5,344 nucleotides of DNA from JBGTHB01 sp041746415 (GCA_041746415.1 JBGTHB010000158.1:1-5344); one strand, 5' to 3'; shown: positions 1 through 5,265, numbered from the stretch's first letter. Made by a program: numbers and translations. Notes: a model not told the origin generated them from the sequence alone.

Positions 1-605
1 AGGCTGGTGTAACGTGTGCTAAATTATCTAAGTTTTGCATAGAAAAAGGCTATGAAAATGGTGCGTTTTTTGCTGGTATTCCTGGCACTATTGGCGGTGC
101 GCTAACCATGAATGCCGGTGCGTTTGGCGGCGAAACGTGGCAAGTTGTAACCACAGTAGAAGTATTAACTCGCCAAGGTGAGTTGCTTACTAAGACCCCA
201 AACGATTTTGAAATTAATTATCGTCAAGTAAAAGGATTAAATGGTGATTACTTTGTGGCAGCAATATTTCGCTTTGAAAAAGGTGATTTGTCAGTAGTAA
301 AGCAAAAAATAAAAGCACTGATGCAAAAACGTAATGAGAGCCAACCCATAGGCAGTTACAGTTGTGGTTCGGTTTTTCGTAATCCGCCCAATGATTTTGC
401 CGCTCGCTTGATTGAAGCAGCGGGATTAAAAGGGCGGCGCATTGGTGATGCTGAAATATCCGTTAAACACGCTAATTTTATTTTGAATTTGGGTGCAGCA
501 ACAGCAAGCGATATTGAAAACCTCATGTGCGAAATTCAGCGTACAGTATTGGAAAAATTCCATGTTAAACTGGTTCCAGAGGTGCATATCGTTGGTGAAA
601 AATAA
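1..605 (+). CDS. murB: UDP-N-acetylenolpyruvoylglucosamine reductase MurB (5' partial)
   Basis: MurB is a cytoplasmic FAD enzyme that uses NADPH to reduce UDP-GlcNAc-enolpyruvate to UDP-MurNAc, the second committed step of peptidoglycan precursor synthesis. The reading frame is open from base 3 (bases 1-2 end a cut codon), giving 200 visible residues; the N-terminus, including the start of the FAD domain, lies outside the window. Fragment residues 25-43 carry the FAD-binding signature GIPGTIGGALTMNAGAFGG. A YR pair at about 73-74 corresponds to the active-site Arg region. CGSVFRNP (121-128) contains the catalytic Ser at 123, and the LVPEVHIVG end places the catalytic Glu at 193. The short spacing between these motifs suggests the compact type II form (Staphylococcus/Bacillus-like) rather than the longer E. 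coli type I; this is inferred, as the N-terminus is missing. In E. coli murB lies outside the dcw cluster, whereas here it sits directly before ftsQ. Identity is very secure. Confidence 0.96.
   Translation, partial: AGVTCAKLSKFCIEKGYENGAFFAGIPGTIGGALTMNAGAFGGETWQVVTTVEVLTRQGELLTKTPNDFEINYRQVKGLNGDYFVAAIFRFEKGDLSVVKQKIKALMQKRNESQPIGSYSCGSVFRNPPNDFAARLIEAAGLKGRRIGDAEISVKHANFILNLGAATASDIENLMCEIQRTVLEKFHVKLVPEVHIVGEK
578..583 (+). promoter_or_regulatory. Ribosome binding site for ftsQ inside murB
   Basis: AGAGGT ends 11 bases before the GTG at 595 and is the only good Shine-Dalgarno match near the possible ftsQ starts. It overlaps the murB codon for the catalytic Glu (579-581). The ATG at 616 has no comparable site at normal spacing. 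This supports the GTG start and translational coupling of ftsQ to murB. Confidence 0.5.
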
Positions 606-1332
606 CAACAGTCAGATGCTATCGCGAGCAGTAAAATTGAGTTTGCCGCTGTTGAGCGCTTTGTTTTTGTTATCCATTTTTTGGTACGGTATGCGCGCGT
701 TGCGTGATCCTAATTTTATGCCGTTGCGTCACGTTAGCATTTCCATTAATGCAAAAAATACACCACTGCCAGATTTAAAAAAAATAATTTTGAGCAATGT
801 CAGCGGTGGCTTTTTTTCATTCGATGCCAATAAATTACAAACAGCGTTGGCGCAATTGCCTTGGGTTAACGATGTGGCCATACGTCGTGTTTGGCCCGAT
901 ACCATTAGCGTCACTATTCATGAACGTCAGCCTATCTTGCTGTGGGGTGATGATGGTGTTGTTGATAATCATGACAATTTATTTTTTCCTGCGCAAGCAA
1001 CGTTGCCGTTGGGATTAGCGCGGGTGTTTGGTCCGCAAGAGCAGCTGCAAATTATTGTTGCTCAATATCAAGCGCTGGCTGCTATTAGTAAAGCGCAACA
1101 TTTAGAGATAAAAAGTCTAACGCTTTCTGAGCGTGGGGCGTGGCAACTCCAGTTAATGAACAACATTAAAGTGATATTGGGAAGACAGAATATTATCCAG
1201 CGTTACCAGCGTTTTGTTACGTTGTACCCCAAGATTATTGGAGATCGTTTTAGTGAGGCAAAAACAGTGGATTTGCGTTATCCCAACGGTGTTGCCATAA
1301 GTTGGCACAACAATTCTAAAAAATCTGCCTAA
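595..1332 (+). CDS. ftsQ: Cell division protein FtsQ
   Basis: FtsQ is a bitopic inner-membrane protein of the divisome. It binds FtsB/FtsL and connects the early cytoplasmic ring to septal peptidoglycan synthesis. From the GTG at 595 it has 245 residues, somewhat shorter than E. coli FtsQ (276). A short basic cytoplasmic tail is followed by one membrane segment (about residues 15-33) and a periplasmic POTRA domain (about 43-112). The POTRA domain carries the family hallmark LPWV at 88-91, followed by RRVWPDT at 97-103 and an E..P..LW stretch at 110-117. The beta domain follows to the end. The start is a choice: GTG 595 has AGAGGT 11 bases upstream and overlaps the murB stop by 11 bases; ATG 562 and GTG 493 lie deeper in murB, and ATG 616 would remove 7 residues. 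No ddl gene intervenes as it does in E. coli. Identity is secure, the start moderately so. Confidence 0.93.
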   Translation: MKNNNSQMLSRAVKLSLPLLSALFLLSIFWYGMRALRDPNFMPLRHVSISINAKNTPLPDLKKIILSNVSGGFFSFDANKLQTALAQLPWVNDVAIRRVWPDTISVTIHERQPILLWGDDGVVDNHDNLFFPAQATLPLGLARVFGPQEQLQIIVAQYQALAAISKAQHLEIKSLTLSERGAWQLQLMNNIKVILGRQNIIQRYQRFVTLYPKIIGDRFSEAKTVDLRYPNGVAISWHNNSKKSA

Positions 1333-1387
1333 ACACAGCGATAGCACCTGCGCTAAGCAATTAATACTGATTTTTTTTTAAAATTAA

Positions 1388-1396
1388 TGTTACAAT
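1388..1396 (+). promoter_or_regulatory. Candidate extended -10 promoter upstream of ftsA
   Basis: TGTTACAAT fits the sigma-70 extended -10 pattern TGnTATAAT with one change in the hexamer. No good -35 box is visible 16-18 bases upstream, which extended -10 promoters tolerate. Transcription would start near 1403, leaving an untranslated leader of about 60 bases before ftsA. A run of nine T at 1371-1379 lies just upstream. Internal promoters for ftsA/ftsZ are known in E. coli, but this site rests on pattern alone. Confidence 0.4.
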
Positions 1397-1448
1397 TTAC
1401 TTGAACTTTGGCTTAGACTTTATTGGTCCTATTTAAGGGTGTTGGCAC

Positions 1449-1454
1449 AGGGAG
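1449..1454 (+). promoter_or_regulatory. Ribosome binding site for ftsA
   Basis: AGGGAG lies 10 bases before the ATG at 1465 and decides that start over the in-frame TTG at 1423, which lacks such a site. An out-of-frame ATG at 1458 opens only a four-codon frame (stop at 1470-1472) across the true start. It sits too close to this site (3 bases) to be favoured. Confidence 0.7.
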
Positions 1455-1464
1455 ACCATGTACT

Positions 1465-2697
1465 ATGCGTAAAAAGCCAGACAATTTAATTGTCGCGTTA
1501 GATATCGGCACCAGTAAAATCGCCGCTCTGGTCGGTGAACTCACAGAAGATAATCAAATTGAAGTTATCGGTTTTGGTACGCACCCGTCGCGAGGATTAA
1601 AACGCGGAGTGGTGGTGAATATCGAATCCACGGTGCAATCTATTCAACGTGCTATTGAAGAAGCTGAATTAATGGCCGGTTGTGATATTCAAAATGCTTA
1701 CACAGGTATTGCAGGCAGCCACATTCGCAGCTTAAATTCACATGGTATTGTGGCGATTCGCGATCGTGAAGTGCATCAGTCCGATGTCGATCGTGTAATT
1801 GATGCCGCAAAAGCAGTGGCTATTCCAGCAGATCAACAAATTCTGCATATCTTGCCGCAAGAATTTATTATTGATAATCAAGATGGCGTACGTGAACCGG
1901 TTGGTATGTCAGGTGTGCGCTTAGAAGCAAAGGTGCATATTGTTACTGGCGCAGTGAGTGCTGCGCAAAACATTACAAAATGTGTGCGCCGTTGTGGGTT
2001 ACACGTTTCAGATATTGTGTTAGAGCAATTGGCATCCAGTCACGCCGTATTGTCTGATGATGAAAAAGAATTGGGTGTGTGTTTAATTGATATTGGTGGA
2101 GGCACAACCGATATTGTTATTTTTACCGATGGAGCAATTCGTCACACTGCTGTGATTCCGATCGCGGGTGATCACGTTACCAACGATATTGCCGTAGCAT
2201 TACGTACTCCGACACAACATGCAGAAAAAATCAAAATTGAACACGGTGCTGTGATTACCGGTATTACGGATCAAAGCGAAACCATAGAAGTACCCAGCGT
2301 GGCCAACCGTGCACCACGAAAAATTCACAAACGGGCGTTGGCGGATGTTATTACTGCTCGTTACGAGGAATTATTTGCTTTAATTCGGGCGGAATTACGT
2401 CGCAGTGGTTTTGAAGATTTAGTGGCTTCTGGTATCGTGCTTACCGGTGGGGCATCACAAATGAGTGGTGTGATTGACTTGGCAGAGCAACATTTTAGAA
2501 TGCCGGTACGATTAGGTGTGCCACAGCATGTTCGCGGGTTGATAGATGTGCGCGAAAACCCAATTTTCGCCACTGGAGTAGGTTTACTGTTGCATGGTTT
2601 GCATGCGCGAGCGCAGGGTATGCCAGCATACGAATTAGATTATGGTGCGCGCAGCATGTGGGTGCGTATGCGCAGTTGGTTTCAGGGGAATTTTTAG
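1465..2697 (+). CDS. ftsA: Cell division protein FtsA
   Basis: FtsA is the actin-like ATP-binding protein that tethers FtsZ filaments to the inner membrane and recruits later divisome proteins. At 410 residues it is close to E. coli FtsA (420). The ASKHA nucleotide fold is complete: phosphate-1 loop DIGTSK at 13-18, phosphate-2 loop DIGGGTTD at 209-216, and adenosine motif GIVLTGGAS at 323-331. Between the first two lies the FtsA-specific 1C (SHS2-like) region, with the family stretch SRGLKRGVVVNIE after the first strands. The last 14 residues (397-410), rich in Trp, Phe, Met and Arg, are the amphipathic membrane-targeting helix. The ATG at 1465 is preferred because of its ribosome site and because the E. 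coli-like N-terminus begins there. The gene ends in two tandem TAG codons (2695-2700). It lies 53 bases before ftsZ, the universal partner arrangement, and probably shares its transcript. Confidence 0.97.
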   Translation: MRKKPDNLIVALDIGTSKIAALVGELTEDNQIEVIGFGTHPSRGLKRGVVVNIESTVQSIQRAIEEAELMAGCDIQNAYTGIAGSHIRSLNSHGIVAIRDREVHQSDVDRVIDAAKAVAIPADQQILHILPQEFIIDNQDGVREPVGMSGVRLEAKVHIVTGAVSAAQNITKCVRRCGLHVSDIVLEQLASSHAVLSDDEKELGVCLIDIGGGTTDIVIFTDGAIRHTAVIPIAGDHVTNDIAVALRTPTQHAEKIKIEHGAVITGITDQSETIEVPSVANRAPRKIHKRALADVITARYEELFALIRAELRRSGFEDLVASGIVLTGGASQMSGVIDLAEQHFRMPVRLGVPQHVRGLIDVRENPIFATGVGLLLHGLHARAQGMPAYELDYGARSMWVRMRSWFQGNF

Positions 2698-2701
2698 TAG
2701 C

Positions 2702-2725
2702 GACGAGCATATTGAATTGTTCGTC
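2702..2725 (+). repeat. Stem-loop in the ftsA-ftsZ gap
   Basis: GACGAGCA (2702-2709) pairs with TGTTCGTC (2718-2725): eight pairs including one G-U, with an 8-base loop. It begins directly after the tandem stops of ftsA and ends 13 bases before the ftsZ ribosome site. No T tract follows, so it is not an intrinsic terminator. It could be an mRNA processing or stability element setting the FtsZ:FtsA ratio, but that role is inference. Confidence 0.5.
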
Positions 2726-2738
2726 ATCATAAATATAT

Positions 2739-2743
2739 AGGAG
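2739..2743 (+). promoter_or_regulatory. Strong ribosome binding site for ftsZ
   Basis: AGGAG sits 7 bases before the ATG at 2751, in an unpaired A/T-rich context (AAATATAT upstream). It is the best Shine-Dalgarno site in the window, in line with the high level of FtsZ relative to FtsA known in other bacteria. Confidence 0.8.
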
Positions 2744-2750
2744 CTTATCC

Positions 2751-3908
2751 ATGTTCGAGCTTGGAGATAACACTTCACATAACGCAAAAATTATTGTCAT
2801 TGGTCTTGGCGGCGGTGGTGGTAATGCGGTTGAGCACATGATGTCAGAGCGCATTGAAGGCGTGGATTTTGTTTGTGCTAACACCGATGCGCAAGCGCTA
2901 TTAAAAGCCAGTGCGCGCACAGTTATTCAGCTCGGCGAAGAAATTACTAAAGGTTTGGGTGCAGGTGCAGATCCCATGATTGGTCGTGAAGCGGCGGAAG
3001 AAGCACGCGATAAAATTCGCGCTGTGTTGAATGGGGTTGATATGGTTTTCCTCACCGCAGGCATGGGTGGTGGTACAGGCACAGGTGCAGCTCCCATCGT
3101 GGCGCAAATTGCAAAAGAAATGGGAGTGTTAACGGTTGCGGTTGTGACAAAACCGTTTGCTTTTGAAGGTCGCAAACGTATGGATGTGGCAGAAGAAGGC
3201 ATTAAGCAATTAACTCAATATGTTGATTCATTAATTACTATTCCAAATAATAAGTTATTAAGTGTGCTAGGTAAAAATATAACGTTATTGAATGCGTTTA
3301 AAGCCGCTAATAACGTGTTGTTTGGTGCAGTACAAGGTATTGCGGAGTTGATTACACGTCCGGGTTTAATCAACGTTGACTTTGCGGATGTGCGCACAGT
3401 GATGTCAGAAATGGGAATGGCCATGATGGGCACAGGTGTAGCGAGCGGTGAAAACCGCGCCCGTGAAGCGGCAGAGGCAGCGATTGCTAGTCCCTTGCTG
3501 GAAGACATTGATTTCAGTGGCGCACGTGGTGTGTTGGTTAACATCACCGGCGGCATGGACATGTCGATTGGTGAATTTGAAGCCGTGGGCGAAGCGATTA
3601 AATCTTTTGCTTGCGAAAATGCTACCGTGGTTGTTGGTACCGTAATTGATCCAGACATGAGCGATGAGTTGCGTGTGACAGTGGTTGTGACTGGGCTTGG
3701 TAATACGCGTTTGGATGGTGCCTCCGCTTCGCGTATTGCGGCGCGCAGTACAAAAACAGACGGCACAGTCGATTATCATCAACTGGATCGACCTACCTTC
3801 CTGCGTCAACAAGAACCCGCGAAGCCATTAACCGATTTTGAAGCAGAACGGGAACGCGACATCGAATATCTTGATATTCCCGCTTTCTTAAGAAGAGAAG
3901 AAGAGTAA
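2751..3908 (+). CDS. ftsZ: Cell division GTPase FtsZ
   Basis: FtsZ is the tubulin homologue that polymerises with GTP into the Z ring at mid-cell. At 385 residues it nearly equals E. coli FtsZ (383). A glycine-rich nucleotide loop (GLGGGGGNAVEHM) lies near residues 18-30, NTDAQAL follows, and the tubulin signature GGGTGTG is at 106-112. The T7 synergy loop NVDFADVRTVM starts at N208, with catalytic acids D210 and D213 that complete the GTPase site of the next subunit. The globular core ends near residue 320. A linker of about 50 residues leads to the C-terminal peptide YLDIPAFLRR (373-382), which binds FtsA and, where present, ZipA. Unusually, the linker also contains LDRPTFLRQ (345-353), identical to the terminal peptide at six of nine positions. 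The tail ends in three Glu. Identity is certain; lpxC follows after 109 bases. Confidence 0.98.
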   Translation: MFELGDNTSHNAKIIVIGLGGGGGNAVEHMMSERIEGVDFVCANTDAQALLKASARTVIQLGEEITKGLGAGADPMIGREAAEEARDKIRAVLNGVDMVFLTAGMGGGTGTGAAPIVAQIAKEMGVLTVAVVTKPFAFEGRKRMDVAEEGIKQLTQYVDSLITIPNNKLLSVLGKNITLLNAFKAANNVLFGAVQGIAELITRPGLINVDFADVRTVMSEMGMAMMGTGVASGENRAREAAEAAIASPLLEDIDFSGARGVLVNITGGMDMSIGEFEAVGEAIKSFACENATVVVGTVIDPDMSDELRVTVVVTGLGNTRLDGASASRIAARSTKTDGTVDYHQLDRPTFLRQQEPAKPLTDFEAERERDIEYLDIPAFLRREEE

Positions 3909-3918
3909 CTGCTCACGT

Positions 3919-3932
3919 CTTAATAGATTAAG
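3919..3932. repeat. Perfect inverted repeat after ftsZ (first dyad)
   Basis: CTTAAT-AG-ATTAAG is a perfect 6-bp dyad with a 2-base centre. In RNA it would form five pairs with a UAGA loop. Flanking CTG (3909-3911) and CAG (3933-3935) could extend the stem past a 7-base bulge. It begins 10 bases after the ftsZ stop. Possible roles are transcript 3' end protection or a protein-binding operator. No T tract follows. Confidence 0.45.
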
Positions 3933-3938
3933 CAGGGG

Positions 3939-3964
3939 CAAATTAGTTCAAGGCAACTAATTTG
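3939..3964. repeat. Perfect 10-bp inverted repeat upstream of lpxC (second dyad)
   Basis: CAAATTAGTT (3939-3948) and AACTAATTTG (3955-3964) are exact reverse complements around the 6-base centre CAAGGC. The right arm overlaps the proposed -35 box of the lpxC promoter by three bases. It is AT-rich and is followed by TAAGTTTAC rather than a clean T run, so it would be a weak intrinsic terminator at best. The position would suit an operator controlling lpxC or a stable 3' end for ftsZ mRNA. Neither can be decided from sequence. Confidence 0.6.
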
Positions 3965-3989
3965 TAAGTTTACACGGATGTGCTAGAAT
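3962..3989 (+). promoter_or_regulatory. Probable sigma-70 promoter for lpxC
   Basis: The -35 box TTGTAA (3962-3967, four of six) is separated by 16 bases from the -10 box TAGAAT (3984-3989, five of six). The TG at 3981-3982 makes an extended -10 (TGCTAGAAT). The start would fall near 3996, leaving an untranslated leader of about 22 bases. lpxC has only a weak ribosome site (CGGA, 4005-4008, 9 bases before the ATG). This is the best promoter candidate in the window. Confidence 0.6.
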
Positions 3990-4017
3990 GCGCGTCTTTG
4001 ATAACGGACTGAAATAA

Positions 4018-4929
4018 ATGGTAAAACAGCGCACACTTAAGAATATTGTTCGTGCCACAGGAGTTGGCGTGCACTCGGGAGAGAAAGTCTTTATTACCTT
4101 GCGGCCCGCTGCTGCTAACATCGGCATTGTGTTTCGTCGAGTGGATTTAGATCCTGTTGTTGAAATTCCTGCTAGCGTTAAATTTATTGGTGACACCAGT
4201 TTATGTACCTCCCTTACACGTGACGGTGTGCGTATTGCAACAGTTGAACATTTGCTGTCAGCTTTGGCTGGCTTAGGTATAGATAATTTATACGTTGATA
4301 TTACTTCGCCTGAGCTACCTATTATGGATGGGAGTGCTGGACCATTTATTTTTCTCATTCAATCAGCTGGCATTCAAGAACAACGTGCAGCCAAAAAATT
4401 TGTGCGCATCAAAAAAAGAATCAAAGTAAAAGATGATGATAAGTGGGCGTTGATGGAACCGTACGATGGTTTCAAAGTCAATTTTTCAATTGATTTCGAT
4501 CATCCCATTTTTAATGCAGATAATCAGTCTGCGTGTTTTGATTTTTCCTCTACATCCTATGTAAAAGAAGTGTCACGTGCACGCACCTTTGGCTTTTTGT
4601 CTGATTACGAATACATTCGCAAAAATAATTTAGCGTTGGGTGCGAGTTTAGATAATGCGGTGGTACTGGATGAGTTTAAAATTGTTAACCAAGACGGTTT
4701 GCGTTATGACGACGAACCGGTTAAACACAAAATTCTCGATGTAATTGGGGATCTTTACTTATTGGGCCACAGTGTTATCGGTGCTTTTAGCGGCTACAAA
4801 TCCGGCCATGCGTTAAATAGCTTATTGCTGCATAAACTGCTGGAAAACCAAGAAGCATGGGAAGTGGTCACCTTCAAAGACAAAGAAAAATCACCTATTG
4901 CTTATGTGCCAGCCGCGGTGGCTGCGTAA
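4018..4929 (+). CDS. lpxC: UDP-3-O-acyl-N-acetylglucosamine deacetylase LpxC
   Basis: LpxC is the cytoplasmic zinc enzyme that removes the acetyl group from UDP-3-O-acyl-GlcNAc, the committed step of lipid A synthesis; its presence shows an outer membrane. It has 303 residues against 305 in E. coli. The start is fixed by the family N-terminus (MVKQRTLKNIV and ATGVGVHSGEKV). All active-site residues are present, each one position below E. coli numbering: Glu77 and zinc ligand His78 in VEHLLSAL, zinc ligands His237 and Asp241 in KHKILD, and His264 in KSGHALN. E. coli LpxC carries a C-terminal signal for FtsH/LapB proteolysis. Here the tail is similarly small and nonpolar (YVPAAVAA) but differs from the E. 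coli LA ending, so degradation control is plausible but unproven. The gene probably has its own promoter at 3962-3989. No clear terminator follows. Confidence 0.98.
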   Translation: MVKQRTLKNIVRATGVGVHSGEKVFITLRPAAANIGIVFRRVDLDPVVEIPASVKFIGDTSLCTSLTRDGVRIATVEHLLSALAGLGIDNLYVDITSPELPIMDGSAGPFIFLIQSAGIQEQRAAKKFVRIKKRIKVKDDDKWALMEPYDGFKVNFSIDFDHPIFNADNQSACFDFSSTSYVKEVSRARTFGFLSDYEYIRKNNLALGASLDNAVVLDEFKIVNQDGLRYDDEPVKHKILDVIGDLYLLGHSVIGAFSGYKSGHALNSLLLHKLLENQEAWEVVTFKDKEKSPIAYVPAAVAA

Positions 4930-4982
4930 CCCGTCATTAACTTGTTGAATAACCAGCCTTATTCTGTGTATAGCTTCCTTAA

Positions 4983-4997
4983 GTCTAAAATATAGAC
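4983..4997. repeat. Short perfect dyad GTCTA-TAGAC
   Basis: GTCTA (4983-4987) and TAGAC (4993-4997) form a perfect 5-bp inverted repeat around AAATA. It contains the first TAAAATAT copy, and its right arm overlaps the proposed -35 box (4993-4998) of the downstream promoter candidate. It is too weak for a terminator but suits a small operator half-site arrangement. Confidence 0.35.
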
Positions 4998-5024
4998 CTA
5001 AAATATCATTTGGTGGTAAAATAT
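4986..5024 (+). repeat. Three direct copies of TAAAATAT
   Basis: Exact copies begin at 4986, 4999 and 5017 (spacings 13 and 18). The last includes the TAAAAT of a proposed -10 box. AT-rich octamers can recur by chance in such sequence, but three exact copies within 39 bases is notable. They could be binding sites or duplicated promoter elements. Confidence 0.45.
4993..5022 (+). promoter_or_regulatory. Candidate extended -10 promoter after lpxC
   Basis: TGGTAAAAT (5014-5022) matches the extended -10 pattern with a five-of-six hexamer. TAGACC (4993-4998, four of six) can serve as the -35 box at an 18-base spacing. Transcription would begin near 5029, producing a leader of about 230 bases before the gene at 5262 and covering both small hairpins and the sORF candidate. 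Confidence 0.4.
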
Positions 5025-5032
5025 TGCCCTAT

Positions 5033-5050
5033 CTTTAAGCTCAGCTAAAG
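5033..5050 (+). repeat. Small hairpin near the proposed transcript start
   Basis: CTTTAAGC (5033-5040) pairs with GCTAAAG (5044-5050): seven pairs with one bulged A and a 3-base loop TCA. It lies just downstream of the proposed promoter, where a 5' stem could stabilise a transcript. It is short and may be chance. Confidence 0.3.
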
Positions 5051-5058
5051 CACATTGA

Positions 5059-5071
5059 CGAGTATAGCTCG
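5059..5071 (+). repeat. Small hairpin CGAG-CTCG
   Basis: CGAG (5059-5062) pairs with CTCG (5068-5071) around TATAG. It is only four pairs, but GC-rich relative to its surroundings and shortly upstream of a GAGG ribosome-like site at 5081-5084. Weak on its own. Confidence 0.2.
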
Positions 5072-5089
5072 GAAAACTCAGAGGAATTT

Positions 5090-5170
5090 TTGCAGCCAGC
5101 GCGTTTCTTGTTAGAACAATTTAGCGAGCGGTGTATTTTAGTAGTTATACTTGGCGCATTGATAAACTAA
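5090..5170 (+). CDS. Possible small hydrophobic protein (26 residues)
   Basis: A TTG start at 5090 has AGAGGA (5080-5085) 4 bases upstream and opens 26 codons to TAA at 5168-5170. The product begins MQPARFLLEQFSERC and ends in a hydrophobic run CILVVILGALIN, a potential membrane-inserting tail. The frame is open back to 5039, without another usual start codon, so it could also be the 3' remnant of a decayed gene. I recognise no family. Against it: a rare start codon, short spacing and small size, which fits chance. It lies between lpxC and the unidentified gene on the same strand. Confidence 0.2.
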   Translation: MQPARFLLEQFSERCILVVILGALIN

Positions 5171-5214
5171 ATTATGGTTTAAATCGCGAAAGATAGAAAT
5201 TTTATTTTGTGCTT

Positions 5215-5265
5215 ATGGCATTACAACTAAGATTTAATAGTAATTTTTCGAGGGTTGAGCTATGA
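5215..5265 (+). CDS. Possible leader peptide overlapping the next gene (16 residues)
   Basis: An ATG at 5215 opens 16 codons (MALQLRFNSNFSRVEL) to a TGA at 5263-5265 that overlaps the next ATG in an ATGA junction. A GTG at 5209 could add two residues. No convincing ribosome site precedes it. The ATGA overlap would permit coupled reinitiation, but a 16-codon frame in AT-rich DNA is readily accidental. No similarity is recognised. Confidence 0.15.
   Translation: MALQLRFNSNFSRVEL
5250..5254 (+). promoter_or_regulatory. Ribosome binding site for the last gene
   Basis: GAGGG lies 7 bases before the ATG at 5262. Good strength and ideal spacing make this the main reason to accept the truncated frame that follows as a real gene. 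Confidence 0.6.

Larger units (their letters stand above)
4930..5261. other. Intergenic region after lpxC with repeats and small hairpins
   Basis: About 330 bases separate lpxC from the next gene start. No ORF of convincing size lies on the + strand, and the region is AT-rich. It holds a short dyad, three TAAAATAT copies, one extended -10 candidate, two small hairpins and two weak small ORFs, each listed separately. No convincing intrinsic terminator of lpxC is visible. In E. coli this position is occupied by secM and secA, neither of which is seen here. I see no tRNA or known RNA family; a small RNA or regulatory leader cannot be excluded. Confidence 0.6.

Noticed and set aside
493..594. Longer FtsQ beginning at GTG 493 or ATG 562
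   Set aside because: It would overlap murB by 44-113 bases and add residues unlike an FtsQ tail. GTG 595 has a better-placed ribosome site.
1337..1379. Intrinsic terminator after ftsQ (AGCG/CGCT or TAGC/GCTA stem and T9 run)
   Set aside because: The possible stems have only four pairs, and about 16 bases separate them from the T run. A real terminator needs a longer GC-rich stem next to the T tract.
1423..1464. Longer FtsA beginning at TTG 1423
   Set aside because: The added 14 residues do not resemble the FtsA N-terminus. The ATG at 1465 has a good ribosome site and aligns with the usual start.
3215..3766. Long antisense open frame (183 codons) opposite ftsZ, with others at 3405-3812 and 2927-3202
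   Set aside because: These lie wholly within the well-conserved ftsZ gene and read as low-complexity Ser/Thr/Ala/Pro products typical of complementary-strand shadows. No ribosome site or family motif was noted.
3957..4358. Antisense open frame of 133 codons opposite the start of lpxC
   Set aside because: It spans the lpxC promoter and coding start, and its product has no recognisable motif. It is best explained as a shadow.
4930..4982. Terminator directly after lpxC
   Set aside because: I found no stem of useful length followed by a T run in this stretch.
5159..5185. Promoter with TTGATA as -35 for the last gene
   Set aside because: The -35 box is good, but no acceptable -10 hexamer follows at 16-18 bases. 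TAAATC at 15 bases is poor.
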